A stretch of 64,000 nucleotides of DNA from Larix kaempferi (lineage: Eukaryota; Streptophyta; Pinopsida; Pinales; Pinaceae), in the NCBI GenBank assembly GCA_027924585.1, contig BSBM01000372.1, positions 33,474,001-33,538,000 on the forward strand. Reading direction: 5' to 3'. Made by a program: the position numbers and the translations under genes. The notes under the pieces are model-generated. The model had not been told where the DNA came from and did no database searches. It worked only from the letters and a program-made list of their open reading frames with translations. This document shows, piece by piece, positions 1 to 9,379 of the stretch (its first letter is position 1; each line of letters opens with the position of its first letter).

Positions 1-252
1 ATCTACTTGGAAGTTACAACAGACTTCCCTTCAGGTCTTGGGACCACATCTCAAACATCATTCTTCATGATCGACTGGTATTCCTCGACCATGGCATCCT
101 TCCATTACTGCATCCCGGATCCTGGGAACTTCAGATTCTTCAATATCTTCAATAGATAGTTTTCTTGAACTTCGTTGCTGGAACAAATGTTGTAGTCCTT
201 CTTTTGTAGGTGATTGTACACGATATTTCCTACAAGTCAAATTCAATTGCAT
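1..252 (-). pseudogene. Copia A reverse transcriptase, N-terminal start only
   Basis: The minus strand reads AMVEEYQSIMKNDV, stop, DVVPRPEGKSVVTSK, stop. This is the start of the copia RVT_2 domain, where the two stops stand in place of the two Trp codons of NDVW and SKW (TGG to TGA and TGG to TAG). Upstream the frame shifts and runs through the hinge region (SIEDIEESEVPRIRD). The rest of RT is outside the window. Confidence 0.75.
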
Positions 253-739
253 GATTAGAAACTTCTCATTGTTTTCAAAAACAAATTCTTATGCATAAAG
301 ACATATGCCATACAGTCATGCAATTATCTTAGCCAATGCTTCAATACAACATTTATCCATATCCCGTAACTTTCTAAATGCCTTCCATCTCTAACAGAAC
401 ATTGTTAACAGTGTGCACAACTCCCAACATGTCAGCAAAGAGGTTTCATTCTAGATAAGTAGCAATGGAATGTTGTACAGTACCATAGGCCACTTACCCA
501 TTACTTGCATATTAGTAGTATCTTGTTCATTAATGCAATTATTCTAATATGCATAATACACAACCTAAGTCTAGGAACATAAGCATATACATCATTGAAT
601 AACATTATTTAAACAAACAGAATATACAAGAAATGACAATTCAAATACTTATCTTTGTTTGTTTGTTGGGTGGACTCCCCCTGAATCTTTGCTTCCTTGT
701 AGGAGCTGCTGGAGTTCGACTTTGAAGTAGCTTCTTCTA

Positions 740-1045
740 CTCCTTTCTATTGTGGATTGTAAGGAGTGGTCAACTCACTCTTAATCCCTGAATTACTGCA
801 TAACTTCTTGAAGTCCCTCGAAGTGAATTCTCCACCATTGCCGGATCTAAAGATCTTGATCTTCTTATTAGTTTGATTTTCTAGCAAGGCTTTGAATTCC
901 TTGAACTTATCAAAACACTTCATCTTTGACTGGATTTCAGGAAGACCTTCTACTACTTTGCTTGCAATTGGTAGTGCATATGTGCAAGCCTTTTGTGCCA
1001 AAGTTCATTTGGCTCCAGGGATTCATGTACCATGGCTCGTTCAGT
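740..1045 (-). pseudogene. Copia A integrase remnant with internal deletion
   Basis: Straight after the protease frame the minus strand reads NELWHKRLAHMHY, the GAG-pre-integrase signature. After a frameshift, ALPIASKVVEGLPEIQSKMK follows. At about 920 it jumps to FDKFKEFKALLENQTNKK, in the integrase core, so the HHCC zinc-binding segment and the first catalytic Asp are missing. The second catalytic Asp motif reads FRSGNGGEF, where the family has RTDNGGEF, so the Asp is replaced by Gly. The frame then reaches TTPYNPQ and a stop, where the family reads QQNGVAERKN. An integrase joins the cDNA to the host chromosome; this one cannot. Confidence 0.8.
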
Positions 1046-2310
1046 TTATCCCTTCAGCTTGTATAATCCTCCCTCTTGCTCTCCAATCACCACTGCATCA
1101 TCTATAGTTTTACCCTTTGGCCACATAAGGACTTGGCCATCTATAAATGCAACCCTCATTCCTTTTGCATCCAATGCAGATATAGAGAGTAGGTTATTCT
1201 TGAGGCCTGGGACATATAGTACATCTTTCATCTTCATAAACTTTCCAAAGTCTAGCTTATAGGAGGCTTCACCACTTCCTTTGATGGGATACTGGTAGTC
1301 ATCCCCAAGTTTCACCTTGTGGGGTGATTCATGTTCAGATAGATTCATAAAGGATTCCTTGAATCTTGTCATATGTTTGGAAGCCCCACTATCTATAAGC
1401 CAATCATTGCTCCCATGAGTAATGGTACCAGTGAGAGCAGAAATTAAAACATACTCTTCATCACTTGAAGAGTCTTCACTTTCTTCTCTAGTCTTCTTCC
1501 TAGGAGGTTCATCATCCTCGGAAGTATGAGCATGATGTATTTTCTTGTTGTTCTTCCTTTTGTTCGTAGGACAATTTCTGGAAATGTGTCCCCTTTCATC
1601 ACAAGTATAGCAACAGACATGGGACATGTTCCTTTGAGGTTTGAAATCACCCTTCTGATGGTGATGTCTTTCTTTCTTATCATGGTGGTGAGTCTTCTTG
1701 TCACCATGCCTCTTGGAGTGTGCTGTGAGAGATTGGTCTTCATTCCCCATCTTCTCTTCTCGAGCTACAATTCGAGCTTCTTCTTGTGAGCATTCTTCTC
1801 CCCGCCTATTGAATGTGATAAGTTTCCTCCTAGCACAAATTCCTTGGATGAAGGAATCCCATGACCTAGGAAGGCCACTTCTCCATTCTCTATATATTCT
1901 CCCAAAGGTTCAAGTTGTTCTTTTATCTGGGAGACCCTTGAGAAATAAGACTGCATGGTCTCCGCATTCTGGATATTGATATTCTTCAATTGATTTCTCA
2001 AGGTCATCTTTTGATTTATGTTCTTCCCTTCAAAGAGCTTGGTCAAGGAATCAAACATCTCCTTGGGTGTCTTCAGAGATGACACATGTGGTATGAGATG
2101 GTCTTTGATAGAATCAACAATGATCCTCTTATCCTTGACCAAGTTCCTCTTGTGTAAGGCCTTAGCCTCTTCTCCCTATGGGACAGGGATATCTTCACTT
2201 ATGTAAGTGTCCAACTCATTCTCTTCCAGGATTAACCCAATCCTATACTTCCATGCTCGGAAGTTATCAGCCCCTTCAAGCTTATCCTCAAGCTTGGTGT
2301 GGTGAGACAT
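1046..2310 (-). pseudogene. Copia A gag and protease, broken
   Basis: Translation starts at the ATG whose complement is at 2308-2310 (MSHHTKLEDKLEGADNFRAW), the usual start of a copia UBN2-type gag. After DIPVP there is one in-frame TAG near 2176, then the same frame continues (KDHLIPHVSSLKTPKEMFDSL) to about 1765. A frameshift between 1765 and 1750 leads to the rest: a His-rich stretch, a CCHC zinc knuckle (C47, C50, H55, C60 of the 1750-1046 frame; CYTCDERGHISRNC), an acidic linker, and the protease active site WLIDSGAS (D120). The frame ends in TAA just before the GAG-pre-integrase motif. Gag packages the RNA and the protease cuts the polyprotein. It is a pseudogene by one stop and one frameshift. 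Confidence 0.85.
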
Positions 2311-2569
2311 TTTAAAGAGTACTTCAAATGGAAATAGAAAAGATTTAGGTCTTACCACTTGATTTGCTGAAAACTGGATCTAGTGCTGGATTAGGGTTTG
2401 TTAGAGAAACCCTAAAAATTCAAACTTTGAATTTCAAACTTCTGAAAGGATAGAAAGATGCGCCTTGATGAGCTGATCAAGCTGGTATACTCAGAATTTT
2501 AAAACTGCAAAGTTTCACCCCTCAAAATTGCCTTTTAGATTTCTGGATTCACTAGGGAGGACCTTGAAT

Positions 2570-2872
2570 TAGGGTTTGAGTTTCCTGGAGCTTCACCCAA
2601 CCAAAAAGTTCGATCCAAAGCTCTAAAATTTTATTTTTCCAAGGAGCTTCTAGCCATGGTCTCAGATTTCAGAAATTCCAACTTTTGTAGAAACCCTAAT
2701 TTTTGGATTCAATGGACAGGACTCCAAACTAGGGTTTGATTTTCCTGGAGTTTTACCCAACCAAAAAGTTCGATCCAAAGCTCTAAACTTTGATTTTTCT
2801 GAGGAGCTTCCAGTCATGGTCTCAGAATTCAGAAATTCCAATTTTTGCAGAAACCCTAATTTTTAGGTCAAA
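2570..2872. repeat. 160-bp tandem duplication in the copia A leader
   Basis: The segment beginning TAGGGTTTGAGTTTCCTGGA at 2570 is repeated, with scattered substitutions, from 2730. The period is about 160 bp. It lies between the PBS and the gag start, in the untranslated leader of the element. Confidence 0.85.
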
Positions 2873-3030
2873 AATTGAAAGTGCTCAGAATTGAATTCTG
2901 TTTCGACAAAAAGATGCACCTTGCTGAGGAGAGTTAATCTAGCTTCCTGCCTTTCAAGATTTGTGGAGAGAAACCCAAAAAACAAGAAGCCCTAGCTTCC
3001 GCAATTGCACAGTGTCTTCTTCTGAGGTTA

Positions 3031-3042
3031 GCTCTGATACCA
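3031..3042 (-). promoter_or_regulatory. Primer-binding site of copia A (tRNA-iMet type)
   Basis: On the minus strand the bases read TGGTATCAGAGC, complementary to the 3' end of plant initiator tRNA-Met. They start directly after the CA that ends the LTR, which fixes the LTR inner end at 3043. Confidence 0.9.
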
Positions 3043-3478
3043 TGTTAGATTTTGAGCATTAATTCAATATGATCTAGGATCTTATCTGAGAGAATAACAA
3101 TCACAAGAGACAATAGACACAGAGTTTCCTTGGGGAAAACCCCAATAACTTCCTCAGAGATAGATAGAGCAATGATATAATAACCCAAGCATAAGAGATA
3201 GACTCCTAGCAGCTTCTCCTCCTCCACTAGTGCGCATCACTCGATGAGAGAGATAGATGAATAAGTGAATGATCAAATAGAGTGACACCCTCACTCTATT
3301 TATACACAACTTGACTTGCCTTTTAACTCTAACTAGGTCGGCCCCAACTTAACCACTTAACATAATACTAACTGAGCCGACCCCACTAGGGTGGTCTAAT
3401 AACCCTTTAACCCACAAGACTCATACAGGGCCGACCCCATCAAGGTGGTCTAATAACCCATCAAGTATAAGTTACGAC
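3043..3478 (-). repeat. 5' LTR of copia A
   Basis: The inner end is fixed by the adjacent PBS (minus-strand LTR end TCTAACA). A TATA box on the minus strand (TATAAATA, 3297-3304) separates U3 from R. U3 holds two imperfect copies of a GACCCCA...GGTGGTCTAATAACCC motif near 3375-3460. The outer end is uncertain: minus-strand TGTCGTAACTT at 3478 is one candidate and 3497 another. The partner LTR is not in the window, so neither can be proved. Confidence 0.6.
3297..3304 (-). promoter_or_regulatory. TATA box of the copia A LTR
   Basis: TATAAATA on the minus strand, about 250 bp before the LTR inner end, is placed as expected for the LTR promoter that drives genomic RNA. Confidence 0.55.
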
Positions 3479-3880
3479 ACTTGTAAATACAAATGACGAC
3501 ACTTCCGTACAGAGGAATAATAACCTCTCTGTAGGGGTACAATATACATATATGAAATACATTCCGAAGTTACATATACATCAACACATATATGACCCCT
3601 CCCGAAAGAAAAGAACCTCCCCCCCCCCCCCCCACACACATATATATATATGCTCACTCATTGCACATGTGGAACCCTTCTTGGGAAAACCCTATTACAT
3701 ATAAATTTATGCCATTACATATACATTAACTCCCATATATGTTCCCCTTGGGGTCACATCATGTGGCCCCTACCTAGGATAGGAATTTGTCAAAAAGATT
3801 CAATGTGTGATGCTTGAGTATCATGGTTGAGAAAATAGCCATGGACCTCTAATAGATTGTTTTAGGTTGATCTATTTCAT
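3479..3880. other. Non-coding spacer with poly(C) and TA-rich simple sequence
   Basis: No gene is visible. At 3619-3633 there is a run of 15 C followed by short AC and TA repeats to about 3651. Long C/G homopolymers are unusual in plant DNA. The rest is AT-rich with repeated ACATATA words. Confidence 0.7.
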
Positions 3881-3886
3881 ATATAA

Positions 3887-5245
3887 GTGTGTTTTAGGAG
3901 AAGCAATATGATATTTAGTTTCAAATATGGAGAAATATTGGAAGGCCCCTCCAACTTCATTTTGTGGAAGTATTGGGTGCATATGATGTTGGAGGAGCAT
4001 GATCTTTGGGATTTCATGGAGATTAAGATTGTGGAGACTAATAGTCCCACACAATTGGAAAAATATGAAAAGAAAATGTCCAAGATAAAGTGATTCATCC
4101 TTGACTTAGTGAAGGATCACTTGATTCATCACATCATCAAGAAGACCACTGGTAAGGAGATGTTTGATGCTCTAGTCACTCTATATTAGATTATGAACAT
4201 CAATAAGAAGATGCTTCTAAGGAATAATATTAGAGCTTCACAAATGAGCAATACAAGAACTATAGTCAATTACTTGATGAAGACCACTGAACTTTGTGAT
4301 CACCGAGTAGTAGTTGGAGAAGAGGTTAAGGGTGAATATTTAGCACCCATAGCCTTGAATGGGTTTGCACCTTATTGGTATCCTTTTGTTCTAGGTGCCT
4401 ATGCTTGAGATAAGATTCACACCTTTGAGAATATATGGGATTATTTCATCCATGAAAAGATGACATTGGATTTTGTTGCATGTATAGAGAAGGAGGAGCA
4501 TAATCCAGCCCTTGTTAACATGATGAAGAAGGACAATAAGAAAGGAGGACCCAAGAAGGATTGGAAACGAAAGAAATCTGATTAAATTTCTTTGAATTAG
4601 AGCAAGGACTTGAGCCACATGAAGTGTTTCAAGAGTCAGAAGCTTGGCCAATATGCTTATGAATGTCTGAAGAAGAAAGGGAAGGGAAAACCATAGTAGT
4701 AGAAGTAGTTTACAAGGAGTGTAGAAGCCTCTATTGAAGTGGATAAGATTGTACCCAAGTTTGAGACATCCTTCTCCATGTATCATGTCTTTCATCTAAC
4801 ACCAAGTTTGGTGCTAGATGGTATGTGGACAATGGAGCATCTAAACATATGACCTTTGATAAGAAGGCCTTCACTAGATTTTAGGGGCAGGAGGCATGCA
4901 TACAAGTAGAGCTTGGTGATGATGGCACATATCTAGTAGCAAGGGTGGGATCCATCTAATTTTGGTTTCCTTCAAATGATAATCTTGAGCTTAGTGGTGT
5001 TTCGTATGTATTGAATTTAAATAAGAATCTACTTTCAGTTTAAATGATGATAGACCTAGGATGTATTGTTGAGTTTGATGATTAGAAAGTCATCGATTGG
5101 AGGAGATACTTGAATTTTCAATGAGATTTGGCTAGAGCTATTTAAAAGGGTGGTTTGTACAAGTTGTTTGCGGATTTAGTAATGACAATGATGACTTGTG
5201 TGATCTTTGCACAATAGGTTGGGTCACTTATGTTGACCAATTTTT
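3887..5245 (+). pseudogene. Copia B gag-protease remnant
   Basis: The plus strand shows a degenerate copia gag: GEILEGPSNFILWKYWVHMM, then (after stops) MFDALV and KKMLLRNNIRASQMS, then PIALNGFAPYWYPFV. The zinc knuckle near 4620-4665 has decayed (CFKSQKLGQYAYEC, with the second Cys and the His lost). The protease reads WYVDNGASKHMT, with the active-site Ser of DSG changed to Asn. Further on, GVSYVLNLNKNLLSV matches the protease C-terminal part, and remnants of the GAG-pre-integrase motif (HNRLGHL) occur near 5205-5235. At least ten stops or shifts interrupt it. No integrase core or RT follows, and I found no LTRs. It is a different copy from copia A and runs the other way. Confidence 0.8.
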
Positions 5246-5661
5246 GGTTAACATGCTTATGATCGCAAAGTCTTCCTCCAAACGTCTAAGTATGTCAATT
5301 TTAGAATATCAACCTAATTGTTCGACACAAACATTGTTTAATTAACTCATCAATAATATCCTATATAGGCTGCAAAGGCCCATCTAGCTAGTTATGCACT
5401 AGAGTAATCAGGATGTTATGGTTACTACAACTTTGTTTATCATTATGGCATGCTCATATTGATTCCATGCACTCTGTTTTTTCATGTGGATTATGGTTAT
5501 GACTATTTCATGATGATATGGGTGCAACTTGGTTGGTTTTTACGATGGTTATATGGAGCTTTATTTTCATTCTAATATGGTACCAGATGTCAACAAATAG
5601 CTTTGTTTGTGGTTGTATAACTAGTGGTTATATGTTATGGTTGTGGTTGACAATGGTTATT

Positions 5662-6190
5662 TTGGTTTTGTTGTGATTGGTTTCCTCCACCTCTAATTAT
5701 AGTTGGACATGATACCTACAACACAAACAAAATGTGGCATTGTTAGTAAATAAAGTGAAATGTGTGCACCTGTTTGATCCTTGAAATATCGGCGAACAAT
5801 CATAAAAACATAATCGAAACAAATAAGACCTAAACCTAAACTCATACTATTGTGCATACATGTAAATAAATCCTAGACCAATAAATATATACTATGTTGC
5901 ATAAATTGCAAAGTTGGTGCACACAAAATTAAATTGCTAGGTGATCAAAACTATAGTCTCAACCCTTTGCAATACTTAGCAATGTTATGTTATGATTGTT
6001 TTGGTTCTATCGTGATTGGTTCCCTCCGCCTCTTTAAAGTGGGACATAATACCTACAAAAAGAACAATGTAGCATTGTTAATAAATAAAGTGGCATGGGC
6101 ACGAGTGTTTGATCCTTATATTATTGGTAAATAATCCTAAAAACCATGTCTAAACCTGCAAGACCTAGACCTAGACTCATACTATTGTGC
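5662..6190. repeat. Direct repeat of about 190 bp, two copies
   Basis: The copies at 5662-5855 and 6001-6190 run from TTGGTTTTGTTGTGATTGG / TTGGTTCTATCGTGATTGG to CTCATACTATTGTGC. The spacing is about 337 bp. After the first copy the sequence continues ATACATGTAAATAAATC (5856). After the second copy that continuation is missing and appears instead at 17538, on the far side of the nested insertions. This defines the insertion site of the solo LTR. Confidence 0.85.
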
Positions 6191-6854
6191 TTTGTAATAC
6201 CCCAATTTTGATCCCTAGAGCATTAATGTATATGTATGTGATGAATGGTTATAAGTCAGACATAGACAATTATAATTTGTAAATATAATTCTGATATAAA
6301 TACATCACATGTTGCAGAAGAAAGACAACAAATGGGGTGCCACGAATCCATGAGAGGGGAAAGAAGGGGGGGTTCCCTTAACCTATCCTAAGTCCATTAA
6401 CCTTAGTTCCTTAAACTTATTGTTTTATTAGGGGAAGACAATATGGAAGAATAATATTTTATAGCTACCCTAAATTTTTTTAACCATTGATTTATGATGA
6501 TTATATATTCTTGGGATTAGTTTCCAAAGTAAGATGCATGCACTTCCTATGAAGGCACATGGTGTCACTTAAACAAAAATAAGTATTTCATGATCCCAGG
6601 AATGCAAAGGTTCTCTCCCTATTCATTACTAGCATACACTCTTCCTTGGAGCTTTATGACTAGAGGTTACACTGCCATAGTTACAACCATGATTTTGCAG
6701 ACTTGAGCTTGTGTTGCCATAATCTTTACAACCAATAAATTATGAATATTTATAGCCATGTTATTATGAATAAATTATGATTGTGTACAAAGTTAATTTA
6801 TGTTATTAAGAGAGTTTATTTACAACTGATAATCATTGGAATCCCAACATAGAG

Positions 6855-9314
6855 TGTTGAGCATTCGTTGTCATTAATGTCAACTAAAGATGATGTCAAG
6901 TGTTTGACTGTCAACTAATGTTAAAGAGGATGCCAACTGATTCAGTCTGAGTCATTGATATCAACTGAAGTCAAAGTGGATACAATATTCCTGCAGAAGT
7001 ATGAAGAAGTATATGGAAACCACTTTGAAGTAGTATATGCGCAAAATGAAGAAGAACATGAATACCATAAGTAAATGCGCAAATGGTGAAGGTGACAAAC
7101 ATGCATGCAACTTTGGAGTATATCTAGAAGTGCATTCGGTCTGAAGATGTGTGTCAAGGATACATTATGGATGGCAATTTTGAAGAAATACATAAGAAGA
7201 TACATCATGCAAATCCAGTTCAAGAAGGAACACAAGTAACGTATCCTACAACATGTGGTCCTTGCGCAGATATCAACTCTACCAAGTCATACTCTCTCAT
7301 GACAACAATCAAGGATTTGGTTGGACAATGGTACATGTGCACAAACAACCAAGGAAATTGGTTGAACAAATGGTACAAGTGCGCAAGATTGCTGAAGGAA
7401 GACTATAGAATGCACAAGCAATCCTAATCGTTGTTTGCTTAATGGTTGGAAGTGCGTAAGCAGTTAATGGTTGGACAATCCTGAAAGCGTGGAAGCATAA
7501 CCAGTCTGAATATGATTTCAACAAGTAGAACGCGCACAAGTTCCTAGAAGGGTACAACGGTTGAAGACCATCTATGTGCAAATTCCACAGTCGACTATAT
7601 AGCAAGTGCGCAAGTCCCACGAAGGATGACAAGGCAAAGGACAAAGACCCACTTGGAAGAAGTTGGAGTATGCGCAGATCCCACAAAGTATTAATATCGC
7701 AAGGGTGCATTACCCACAAGGGATGGTACAACACAAGCCATAGACACATCAAGATGAAGTATAAGATTGCGCACATACCGTAAGGCAATGGTACACCACC
7801 AAGGTGTAAAGTCCCACTAAGTTGTGGACCTTGAGAGCGGAATACACATATCAGATGACACATCAACAGTGCAGAAGATGGCACGTGGCATATGCACAAT
7901 CCGTGAAGTATGGAAGAAGGGATGTCACAACCAACTTGTGAACATACAATCCATGCAGGAAATGTGTAAATAGAGATGCAAGTTGGAGATTGGCAGTAAC
8001 CTTGATGGGAAGAGTATAAAAGATTCGAGTGCAAGTTTCAGTTTGATTTTCGGGCATCAAGGGGGCTCGTGGACAGAACATAATGATCTAGTGAAGAGCT
8101 GAATGTGCACATGAAGCAAAATGAAGTTTTGATGTGAGCAAAATGATGCGATAGATCTGTGACAAATGCGTGAGTACTGAAAGGAACAAAAAATGAAGTA
8201 TGCGCAAGTGCTTGATCTTTCGAAGGACAATATTACAATCAACACGTCGATAGTCATGGATTTCGTAGAGACAGAAGCACAGAGATAGAACCAAAGTTTA
8301 TCAGATATTGTGCATATGTCTAGCTGATGCATATGAGGAGAAGTAAAAGTGTGCGAAGTTGAGAACTCCATCTGATGCGCAACGACATAGCAATAGCAAG
8401 ATTTGATAGGAATATCATGATGCAGATGATCTAAGACAACTGCTTTATACCGAATGGACGAATCATTTGATGCACAGGACATCACATATTATCTAAGAGA
8501 CTGCAACACTTAAATAGAACAAACACATCAGAAAGTGCGCAGTTCCATCTGTTACTAGTGCTTCATTTCAAAACAACGAACTATCAATTGAAAGCACAAT
8601 ATCAATTGGACATTGCAGGCATGCAAAGAAGAAAGCTGAGATAACCAGAGACATAGATTGCAATATCAACAATCATACAGTACATGAAGTAAGTCATCAA
8701 CAAAAGTATGATTTGAGAGGAATGAGAAGTCAAGTGATGTATGCAGCGCAGTGACAGAGTATAGTTTGCATATGAAGGTAGTGCACGACAGAATTGTCAT
8801 CAAAATATCTAAAGAAGTACGCAGCGTTGAAGTTCAGTAAGACAACAACATACATTGGACATCAGGGTGGTTGGACAGGGAAATGAGACAGGGAGTTGGA
8901 GCTTCCTTCAGGTTGGTGCCTGTAAAACAAAGAAGACAGGGGGTCGGTGACTCCTTCCAGTCGGTGCTGGAGAAGCACAGGGAGCGAAAGATTCCTTCAG
9001 GTTGGCCTGTAAAACCAGGGGGTTGGTGCCTTCTTCCAGTTGGTGCTGGTAAACTCAGGAAGTTGGTGCTCCTTGAATGTATTCTTTCTCATTATAAAGA
9101 ATCATTCTATGGTTTTCTCCCATTTGGGTTTCAACGTAAAAATCTTGTGTGTTGTGTTGTTTATGTGGTGCATATATGTGTGAATGTTTATTTACTGATG
9201 CATAACAGAAGATAAATATTAAGTTAAGGCTAATCTGTTAAAGAAGGTAAAAACTACTAATAACTGCGTTAATATTGATTCGGCCCCCCTCTCAGTATTA
9301 AATCAATTCCAACA
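6855..9314 (+). repeat. 5' LTR of copia C (2460 bp)
   Basis: It begins TGTTGAGC and ends TTCCAACA. It is unusually long for copia and rich in the palindrome TGCGCA (I count at least nine). Near its end (8875-9070) lies a degenerate repeat built on GTTGGTGCTGGTAAA / CTTCCTTCAGGTTGGTGCC. Long open frames on its minus strand have no recognisable domain and are broken in the other LTR. Confidence 0.9.
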
Positions 9315-9316
9315 AT

Positions 9317-9328
9317 TGGTATCAGAGC
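9317..9328 (+). promoter_or_regulatory. Primer-binding site of copia C
   Basis: TGGTATCAGAGC, complementary to initiator tRNA-Met, starts two bases after the 5' LTR. Confidence 0.92.
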
Positions 9329-9379
9329 GGGTGTCTTAAGCAACATATTAACATCTGGAAGATAGATCATCACGCATAA

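Larger units (their letters stand above)
1..3478 (-). mobile_element. Copia element A (Ty1/copia LTR retrotransposon, broken, left part outside window)
   Basis: The minus strand carries, in order, an LTR, a tRNA-Met PBS, a leader with a 160-bp tandem repeat, gag with a zinc knuckle, an aspartic protease, pieces of integrase, and the first codons of the reverse transcriptase. The order gag-PR-IN-RT defines Ty1/copia. The integrase core and the hinge before RT are largely deleted, and frameshifts and stops interrupt the rest, so it cannot encode its own transposition. The 3' LTR and most of RT and RNase H would lie left of position 1. The outer LTR end at about 3478 is my best reading, not a proven boundary. 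Confidence 0.85.

Noticed and set aside
3619-3651. Poly(C) plus AC/TA run as a functional signal
   Set aside because: It is most simply a slippage-prone simple sequence and may have a length error; nothing around it suggests function.
7309-8034. 241-codon open frame on the minus strand of the copia C 5' LTR
   Set aside because: It has no known domain and a skewed Cys/Leu/His composition, and its counterpart in the 3' LTR is broken into pieces. It is a shadow of LTR sequence.
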